Source: Rhodoferax sp.
Lineage (GTDB): Bacteria > Pseudomonadota > Gammaproteobacteria > Burkholderiales > Burkholderiaceae_C
Assembly: GCA_030645355.1 (NCBI GenBank)
Contig: JAUSNJ010000133.1
Span: 1-64,000, forward strand
DNA length: 64,000 bases
Direction: 5' to 3'
Of the stretch, positions 58,357-64,000 are shown piece after piece. The translations under genes and the position numbers were made by a program. The notes beneath the pieces were generated by a model. That model was not told the DNA's origin. It did not search any database and worked only from the letters and a program-made list of their open reading frames with translations. Each line of letters opens with the position of its first letter. The stretch's first letter is position 1.

Positions 58357-59211
58357 ATGCCCCTTACCCCCCCTCCTGGCGTCGCCGTGCCCACCGTTCT
58401 GGTGACGGGTGCAGCCCGGCGTCTGGGCCGCGAAATTGCCCTGGCACTGGCGCAAGCAGGCTGGCGGGTGGCGGTGCATTACCGGAGCTCGCTTGACGAC
58501 GCTACAAAAACAGTAGCGGATTGTGACCAATTGACGAGGGGTGCAGCCGCATTTTATGCAAACCTCGACGACGAGATGGCGGTCCGGGGCTTGTTGCCCA
58601 CGGTGGTACAGGCCATGGGCCATGTGGACGCCGTGGTCAACAGCGCCTCCACCTTTGAGCACGACACCAACGCCAGCTTCAGCTTCGCGGCGATGGAAAA
58701 GCACATGCGCAGCAATGCCGGGGCGGCCATCGTGCTGGCGCAGGCGCTACACACGCATATCACGGCGCGCGGCGAATTGCCCGCCGGGCCGCCCCAAGGG
58801 CAATTAGCCCCCTCGGGGCGCAGCGACCCGCGCAGCGGCGGAGCGTGGGGGCGTGGAGTTGTGGTCAACCTGCTGGACCAGAAGCTGTGGAACCAGAACC
58901 CCGATTTTTTCAGCTATACGTTGTCCAAGGCCGCGCTGGAAGCCGCCAACACCATGCTGGCGCTGGCCCTGAGCCCGCTGGTGCGGGTGGTGGGCGTGGC
59001 GCCGGGGCTCACACTGACCAGCCATTTGCTGAGCGACGCCAAATTCGAGGCCCTGCATAAGTTGTCACCGTTGGGCCGTTCGTCCACAGCACAAGACGTG
59101 GCCTCCACTGTGCTGTTTGCGCTGCAAAACCAGTCCATCACCGGCACCACGCTGCTGGTGGACGGTGGCCAGCACCTGATGCGCTTTGAGCGCGATTTCT
59201 CCCTGATGTGA
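58357..59211 (+). CDS. SDR-family pteridine reductase-like protein (FolM-like)
   Basis: 284 residues. VTGAARRLGREIA has the TGxxxRxG form used by pteridine reductases, SAST is the catalytic serine region and YTLSKAALE the Tyr-x-x-x-Lys pair. Linked to folB, it probably reduces a dihydropterin such as dihydromonapterin or dihydrofolate. The gene carries two in-frame inserts: a dispersed repeat copy (about residues 49-67, TKTVADCDQLTRGAAAFYAN) and a GC-rich segment (about 144-166, PPQGQLAPSGRSDPRSGGAW), making it longer than the usual roughly 250 residues. Confidence 0.87.
   Translation: MPLTPPPGVAVPTVLVTGAARRLGREIALALAQAGWRVAVHYRSSLDDATKTVADCDQLTRGAAAFYANLDDEMAVRGLLPTVVQAMGHVDAVVNSASTFEHDTNASFSFAAMEKHMRSNAGAAIVLAQALHTHITARGELPAGPPQGQLAPSGRSDPRSGGAWGRGVVVNLLDQKLWNQNPDFFSYTLSKAALEAANTMLALALSPLVRVVGVAPGLTLTSHLLSDAKFEALHKLSPLGRSSTAQDVASTVLFALQNQSITGTTLLVDGGQHLMRFERDFSLM
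58501..58556 (+). repeat. Dispersed repeat copy 9, inside the SDR gene
   Basis: GCTACAAAAACAGTAGCGG...TTGACGAGGGGTGCAGCCGCATTTT keeps most of the skeleton with GAGGGGTGC in place of GAGGGCTAC. Translated in frame. Confidence 0.6.
58787..58854 (+). repeat. GC-rich inserted segment inside the SDR gene, second repeat family
   Basis: GGCCGCCCCAAGGGCAATTA, then GCCCCCTCGGGGCGCAGCG and a GGCGGAGCGTGGGGGCG end. It is translated without a stop and separates LPAG from RGVVVNLLDQ, which are adjacent in homologues as I remember them. I recall similar segments between Comamonadaceae genes; only one copy is in this window. Confidence 0.5.
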
Positions 59212-59224
59212 GTCCAAAAATTCT

Positions 59225-59596
59225 ATGCAACACACCACGGGAAACCAGATCCTCACCCTCAACGGGCTGCGCTTTGACGCCAACCTGGGCATTCTGGAAT
59301 CTGAGAAGACTGCGCCACAGCCTATTCAGGTCGATGCCGAGCTGAGCCTGGGCGCCCAGCCCCTGCTGCCGCACGACGACGATATCCACCACGTGCTGGA
59401 CTACCGCAAGGTGCGCAGAATCATCATTGACGAGTGCACCGCCGAACATGTGAACCTGCTGGAAAGCCTGATCGGCAAGCTGGCGCACCGCCTGATGCAA
59501 CTGCCCGGCGTGCTGGGCGTGCGGGTGAAGATTGCCAAGCTGGAGATTTTTGACGACTGCGAAGTGGCGATTCGGGTCGAAGCAGGCCAATGGTGA
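59225..59596 (+). CDS. folB: Dihydroneopterin aldolase
   Basis: 123 residues. LTLNGLRFDANLGILESEK holds the conserved opening with the pterin-side residues, DIHHVLDYRKVRRII and EHVNLLESLIGKLAHRL the substrate Glu and helix, and VRVKIAKLEIF the end strand. It splits dihydroneopterin to 6-hydroxymethyldihydropterin on the folate pathway. It follows the pteridine-reductase-like gene by 13 bases. Confidence 0.92.
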   Translation: MQHTTGNQILTLNGLRFDANLGILESEKTAPQPIQVDAELSLGAQPLLPHDDDIHHVLDYRKVRRIIIDECTAEHVNLLESLIGKLAHRLMQLPGVLGVRVKIAKLEIFDDCEVAIRVEAGQW

Positions 59597-59603
59597 CGCG
59601 GGG

Positions 59604-59684
59604 AATTGGGGTCGGATCCCCATTCTGAACAGTCACTTTGTCGGAAAATGAAGCCTTGAACGGAATGGGACTCTGACCCCAGTT
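59604..59684. repeat. REP-like imperfect inverted repeat between folB and ttcA
   Basis: AATTGGGGTCGGATCCCCATTC (59604-59625, quoted arms shortened to 20 elsewhere) and its imperfect inverse at 59663-59684 match at 18 of 22 positions, with a 37-base loop. The core GGGGTCAGAGTCC resembles REP sequences linked to RAYT transposases. No transposase gene is nearby. Confidence 0.6.
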
Positions 59685-59712
59685 TCCACCGTATCCGGAG
59701 AGAATTGAAATT

Positions 59713-60639
59713 ATGAATGCCGTTTGGATAGACAACGAAGTGGTTCCCGCCGACAAGGCTGCAAAAATCGAGCGTGAAACCCACAAGCTCGAAAAGCGCC
59801 TGTGCCGCCAGGTGGGCCAGGCCATCATCGACTTCAACATGATTGAAGAAGGTGACCGCGTCATGGTCTGCATGTCGGGTGGCAAGGACAGCTACGGCAT
59901 GTTGGACATTTTGCTGAAGATGCAGCAGCGCGCACCCATCAAGTTCGAGATCGTGGCCGTGAATCTGGACCAGAAGCAGCCCGGCTTTCCCGACCACATC
60001 CTGCCCGAGTACCTGAAAAGCCTGGGCGTGGAATACCACATCGAGACGCAGGACACCTACTCCATCGTCAAGCGCAACATCCCCGAAGGCAAGACCATGT
60101 GCAGCCTGTGCAGCCGGCTGCGCCGTGGCATTCTGTACAGCGTCGCGCGCCGCCTGAAGTGCAACAAGCTGGCGCTGGGCCACCACCGCGACGACATGCT
60201 GCAGACCTTTTTCCTGAACATGTTCTTCGGTGGCAAGCTCAAAGGCATGCCACCCAAGCTGACCAGCGACAACGGCGAGTTCATCGTCATCCGGCCTCTG
60301 GCCTATGTGGCCGAGAAGGACCTGATCCGCTGGGCCGCGCACCGCGCCTACCCCATCATCCCGTGCTCGCTGTGCGGCAGCCAAACCAATCTGCAGCGCG
60401 TGCAGATCGGCAACATGCTGCGCGACTGGGAGAAGCAATACCCCGGGCGCGCCGAGACCATGTTCACCGCCTTGCAAAACGTGGTGCCGTCGCACCTGAT
60501 GGACCACAAGCGCCACGATTTCCGGGCCATCAAGGCCACCGGCATACCCGATGCGGAAGGCGACACGGCGTTTGACGCGGAAGAAATCACACCGCCCGCG
60601 TTGACCGGGCTACCCGGCCTGCAGGTGGTGATGGCGTAG
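59713..60639 (+). CDS. ttcA: tRNA 2-thiocytidine(32) synthetase
   Basis: 308 residues. The PP-loop [11 protein letters not shown] is at residues 53-63, and the two CxxC sites that hold the 4Fe-4S cluster appear as [10 protein letters not shown] near 131 and [12 protein letters not shown] near 218. TtcA thiolates cytidine 32 in tRNA. AGGAG-like CCGGAGAG precedes the ATG. The histidine phosphatase gene starts eight bases after its stop. Confidence 0.95.
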   Translation: MNAVWIDNEVVPADKAAKIERETHKLEKRLCRQVGQAIIDFNMIEEGDRVMVCMSGGKDSYGMLDILLKMQQRAPIKFEIVAVNLDQKQPGFPDHILPEYLKSLGVEYHIETQDTYSIVKRNIPEGKTMCSLCSRLRRGILYSVARRLKCNKLALGHHRDDMLQTFFLNMFFGGKLKGMPPKLTSDNGEFIVIRPLAYVAEKDLIRWAAHRAYPIIPCSLCGSQTNLQRVQIGNMLRDWEKQYPGRAETMFTALQNVVPSHLMDHKRHDFRAIKATGIPDAEGDTAFDAEEITPPALTGLPGLQVVMA

Positions 60640-60647
60640 CCGCGGCC

Positions 60648-61298
60648 ATGGGCGCCACCCGCATCATTGCCATCCGCCACGGCGAGACCGCCTGGAACGT
60701 AGACACGCGCCTGCAGGGCCACCTGGACATAGGCCTGAACGAACGCGGCCAGTGGCAGGCCCGGCGTGCCGCGCAGGCCCTGGCCGACGAAGACATTGCG
60801 GCCATCTACACCAGCGACCTGTCGCGCGCCCGCGCCACGGCCCAGGCGATAGCCGACCACAACACCAACCTGGCCGCGCGTCAGGTGCATCCGCACACCG
60901 GCCTGCGCGAGCGGGGATTCGGAATTTTTGAAGGGCAAACCTATGCCCAGATCAACCTGGACTGGCCCGAAGAGTCGCGCCGCTGGCGCCAGCGCGATCC
61001 CCACTTTGCACCCCAGGGCGGCGAGACCCTGACCCAGCTGCGGGAACGCGTCACCGCCACGGTCAACGCCCTGGCCAGCCAGCACGTGGGTGAGCAAATC
61101 GTGCTGGTGGCCCATGGAGGCGTCATGGACGCGCTGTACCGGCTGGCCACCCATGTGGCCATTGACGCACCCCGGTCCTGGGACCTGGGCAACGCGGCCA
61201 TTAACCGCCTGCTGTGGACACCTGATGGGTTGACCCTGGTGGGCTGGTCCGACACACGGCACCTGGACGACGCCACGCTGGACGAAACCAGCGCCTGA
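60648..61298 (+). CDS. Histidine phosphatase (phosphoglycerate mutase family)
   Basis: 216 residues. The phospho-histidine motif IAIRHGETAWN (RHG) is at about residues 8-14, with RLQGHLDIGLNERG, LRERGFGIFEGQTYAQI (acid residue) and the second histidine VAHGGVMDALY. This is the GpmB/CobC-like branch, which dephosphorylates small metabolites rather than acting in main glycolysis. Target unknown. Likely co-transcribed with ttcA. Confidence 0.9.
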   Translation: MGATRIIAIRHGETAWNVDTRLQGHLDIGLNERGQWQARRAAQALADEDIAAIYTSDLSRARATAQAIADHNTNLAARQVHPHTGLRERGFGIFEGQTYAQINLDWPEESRRWRQRDPHFAPQGGETLTQLRERVTATVNALASQHVGEQIVLVAHGGVMDALYRLATHVAIDAPRSWDLGNAAINRLLWTPDGLTLVGWSDTRHLDDATLDETSA

Positions 61299-61361
61299 GT
61301 GCATGGGAGACGTGCTGGCGCGCGAGAGAACACTGAACTTGCCTGGATAGGGTGGAAAACA

Positions 61362-64000
61362 ATGAAACGTGCGGACTTCAAGACATGGATTACCCAAGGG
61401 ACCTACCCGCGCCTCTTTCTCCCCATCCTGTTGTTGATTGGCCTGGTCACCGTGGTGCGCTACCACTATCTGCTGGAGGCCGAAACGGCGGAGGCCAGCA
61501 ACATGGTGCAGGCGCAGTTGCAGCAGAGCCGGCGCAATGTGCTGGACCAGTTGGCCCACGTGGCACCCCCGGGGCCAGCGGATAGGGTCCGGGCGATGCT
61601 GGACGCCGAGTTGCAGGCCAATCCCGTTGTGGAATCCCTGCGTTGGGAAGCCGCTGGCGGCACAGCCGTGGAGGCAGTGCGGGCGACTCCGGTCGACGCC
61701 CCCGATGTACCCCAATGGTTTGCGGGCCTGGTCCACCTTCAGCGCCAGCAATTGCAGGTTACCCATGCGCTGGAGGACGGGTCCGTGGGGCGCCTGACTG
61801 TGGCCACTGCGCCGGGAGCTGGGTTGCGGCAGGTTTGGCACACCGTCTCCACACAGGCACGGATCTCGGCGCTGAACATCTTCACGATTCTGTTCCTGTT
61901 GACGCTGTTGCTGCGGGCCAATGGACGCATGCTCGATCGCCTGCACCGGGCGACCGAAGACTTCAAAGCCGGCCGCCTGGAGGCACGCATGCAGGTCACG
62001 GGTACGCTGGAAGCCAGGCAGATGGCCAAGACCTTCAACAGCATGGCCGAGCAAATTCAGTCGCTGGTGGATTCGCTGCACGCCACGCAGCGCCAGAAGG
62101 ACGAACAGCTTCACTTCACACGGCAGCTGGTGGATGCCCTGCCCTTGCCGGTCTTTGTGCGCGACACCCAGGGCGTGTGCATGGGCGTGAACCGCGCATG
62201 GGAGCAGTTATTCGATGCCCCGGCCGCCGATGTGGTGGGGCACGCGCTGATGAGTGACTTCATCGCCTTGTCGCACGAACGCCCGGGCGGCACACGCCCC
62301 GCCTCACCCCCCGCGGACAACGAAATCGTGGTCAAGGCGGCGGGCAACGAACTGCGTGAGATGTGCTACTTCAAGGCCCCCTTCACCAGCGTGGGCGGAC
62401 TGGAGGCCGGAACCATCAGCACCCTGGTCGATGTCACCGATCGCAAGCTGGCGCAGGCCGCGCTGCGGGCCGAAAAGGAGCGCGCCGAGGTGACGCTGGC
62501 GTCCATCGGTGACGGCGTCATCACCACGGACTTGGACGGCCACATTGAATCCCTGAATGAAGTGGCGCAATTCCTCACGGGCTATACCCTGGCACAAGCG
62601 CAAGGCTTGGCGTTGGCGGTGGTTTTCCGCTTGGTACAGGGCTCCGGCGCGCAAGCCAATGCACTCGACGTCAACAAGACCCACACCGTGGGCGTGGCAA
62701 CCCATGTGACCGACCAATTGCTGGTACACCGTTCGGGCGAACGCTACGCCATTGAGTACACGGCCGCCCCCATCCGGCGCAGCAACGGCGTGGTGACCGG
62801 GTGCGTGCTGGTGTTTCGCGACGTCACCGAAACCCGTGACCTCCTGCAAAAGATCTCCTGGCAGGCCCTGCACGACCCGCTGACCGGCCTGAGCAACCGC
62901 TCGGCATTGGCGGAATGCCTGACCCATGCCTTGTTCCAGAGCCGCCAGGCCAAGAAATTTCTGGCCGTGTGCCTGCTGGATCTGGACAACTTTCAGGCCA
63001 TCAACGAGCGCCATGGCAGCGCCATGGGAGACCGGCTGCTCAAGGAAGTGGCCATGCGCCTGCACGGCTTTGCGCTGGAAACCGATGTGGCGGCCCGCTT
63101 GGGGGGCGATGAATTCGTGGTGCTGCTGGGGGGCCAAGCCGATGGCGCAGCCATTCAGTCCCGCGTGCGCCAGTTGCTGCAACAGCTGGAAGCGGCCTAC
63201 GCGATCGACGACACGGAGATCCACATCACCGCCAGCGTCGGCGTGGCAGTCTTTCCGCAGGACGATGCCAGCCCCGATACCCTGCTGCGCCACGCGGACC
63301 AGGCCATGTGCCAGGCCAAGCAGACCGGTCGCAACCGCATGCATTTTTTTGACCCCCAGCTCGATCAGGAGGTGCAAACCAACCACTCACGCCGCACCCA
63401 GATCGTGAAGGCTTTGCGCCATGGCGAGTTGCGGGTCTATTACCAGCCCAAGGTCAATATGCGCCAGCGCCAGGTGGTGGGCATGGAGGCGCTGATTCGC
63501 TGGCAACACCCCGAGCAGGGACTATTGGGGCCGGGTCACTTTTTGCCGCTGGTTGAAAACACCGATGTGATCGTGGACCTTGGCGAGTGGGTGCTCCACC
63601 AGGCACTGGCGCAGATTGCGCAGTGGGTGGCGCAAGGACAACCCTGGACGGTCAGCGTCAATATCGCGGCCCGACACTTTCACCGTGAGGACTTTGTGTC
63701 ACGCCTGAAGGCCATTCTGGCGGTCTACCCCAGCGTAGCCCCCAGCCTGTTGGAGCTGGAAATCCTGGAGTCCGCCGCGCTGGAGGACGTGGAACACATG
63801 TGCCAGGTCATGCGGGCCTGCCAGGCGCTGGGGGTGTGCTTCGCGCTGGATGACTTTGGCACCGGCTTTTCGTCGCTGTCCTACCTCAAACGCCTGCCCG
63901 CCGAGACCATCAAGATTGACCAGATCTTTATCCGGGGCCTGCTCGACGACCACGACGACCTGACCCTGGTCGTCGCCATCGTCGGCCTGGCCAACGCCTT
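61362..64000 (+). CDS. Membrane-bound PAS-GGDEF-EAL cyclic-di-GMP enzyme, 3' end outside window
   Basis: The frame starts at MKRADFKTWITQG and stays open to the window edge (at least 879 residues). Order: transmembrane segment about 17-34, a periplasmic region, second transmembrane segment about 168-186 (ISALNIFTILFLLTLLLRA), HAMP-like linker, PAS about 257-370 (ALPLPVFVRDTQG), PAS about 375-490 (VTLASIGDGVITTDLDG), GGDEF from about 495 with intact motif near 580 (ARLGGDEFVVLL), and EAL from about 677 with intact EAL near 709 (GMEALIRWQHPEQ) and DDFGTGFSSLSYL. Both synthesis and hydrolysis of c-di-GMP are possible. The inhibitory RxxD site before GGDEF reads LETD, so product inhibition is probably absent. 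Confidence 0.9.
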   Translation, partial: MKRADFKTWITQGTYPRLFLPILLLIGLVTVVRYHYLLEAETAEASNMVQAQLQQSRRNVLDQLAHVAPPGPADRVRAMLDAELQANPVVESLRWEAAGGTAVEAVRATPVDAPDVPQWFAGLVHLQRQQLQVTHALEDGSVGRLTVATAPGAGLRQVWHTVSTQARISALNIFTILFLLTLLLRANGRMLDRLHRATEDFKAGRLEARMQVTGTLEARQMAKTFNSMAEQIQSLVDSLHATQRQKDEQLHFTRQLVDALPLPVFVRDTQGVCMGVNRAWEQLFDAPAADVVGHALMSDFIALSHERPGGTRPASPPADNEIVVKAAGNELREMCYFKAPFTSVGGLEAGTISTLVDVTDRKLAQAALRAEKERAEVTLASIGDGVITTDLDGHIESLNEVAQFLTGYTLAQAQGLALAVVFRLVQGSGAQANALDVNKTHTVGVATHVTDQLLVHRSGERYAIEYTAAPIRRSNGVVTGCVLVFRDVTETRDLLQKISWQALHDPLTGLSNRSALAECLTHALFQSRQAKKFLAVCLLDLDNFQAINERHGSAMGDRLLKEVAMRLHGFALETDVAARLGGDEFVVLLGGQADGAAIQSRVRQLLQQLEAAYAIDDTEIHITASVGVAVFPQDDASPDTLLRHADQAMCQAKQTGRNRMHFFDPQLDQEVQTNHSRRTQIVKALRHGELRVYYQPKVNMRQRQVVGMEALIRWQHPEQGLLGPGHFLPLVENTDVIVDLGEWVLHQALAQIAQWVAQGQPWTVSVNIAARHFHREDFVSRLKAILAVYPSVAPSLLELEILESAALEDVEHMCQVMRACQALGVCFALDDFGTGFSSLSYLKRLPAETIKIDQIFIRGLLDDHDDLTLVVAIVGLANA

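Noticed and set aside
60348-62114. Long minus-strand open frame of 588 codons
   Set aside because: It runs antisense across ttcA, the histidine phosphatase and the start of the GGDEF-EAL gene, all of which have clear motifs; it is a shadow frame of high-GC coding sequence.
1-64000. CRISPR arrays, complete insertion sequences, tRNA or rRNA genes
   Set aside because: No regularly spaced identical repeats, no transposase-like protein with terminal inverted repeats, and no tRNA T-loop/acceptor pattern or rRNA signature was recognised.

Overview
The window is a GC-rich, gene-dense chromosomal segment of a betaproteobacterium. The protein set and a dispersed short repeat both point to the family Comamonadaceae (Rhodoferax/Polaromonas/Acidovorax relatives); this assignment is inference from recognised families, not from a database search. 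No rRNA, tRNA, CRISPR array, insertion sequence or prophage was seen.

Layout. 1-7.5 kb: end of groL with its terminator, then central carbon metabolism: tal-pgi-HAD phosphatase leftward and zwf-hexR rightward from a shared promoter region that carries an inverted repeat (candidate HexR operator), then an outer-membrane porin. 7.7-12.7 kb: coq7, an OsmC protein, ilvA, a 5'-nucleotidase, queC and a proline-rich unknown. 12.9-25.5 kb: an HD-GYP signalling protein, FAD oxidoreductases, an rRNA-type methyltransferase, a secreted adenosine-deaminase-like enzyme, LysR, M20 peptidase, glmS and an Lrp/AsnC regulator. 25.6-33.2 kb: the most distinctive cluster: a 1094-residue TPR-glycosyltransferase fusion built on a 309-residue tandem duplication, an RmlD-like sugar reductase, a TPR plus beta-barrel outer-membrane protein, a secreted FecR-domain protein and a GT4 glycosyltransferase. 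33.2-49 kb: histidine kinase, glmU, a lipoprotein, small domain proteins, LysR, an MBL-fold protein lacking metal ligands, DsbA-like protein, cytochrome c lipoprotein, ppk2, 5-FCL, slt, GST, cca, solute-binding protein, trxC. 49-64 kb: a ZnuD-like TonB receptor, MidA-type methyltransferase, rsgA, a lower-GC two-gene islet (acetyltransferase plus deaminase) between 23-bp direct repeats, mrcA, a pteridine-reductase-like SDR, folB, ttcA, a histidine phosphatase, and a GGDEF-EAL protein running off the right edge.

The main non-gene signal is a family of about 50-60 bp repeats (nine copies recognised by eye), several lying in frame inside housekeeping genes (pgi, glmU, cca twice, the TonB receptor, the SDR). 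The SDR gene also carries a second, GC-rich inserted segment. The best candidate for something undescribed is the 25.6-33.2 kb glycosylation/outer-membrane cluster; the clearest mobile event is the rsgA-mrcA islet.
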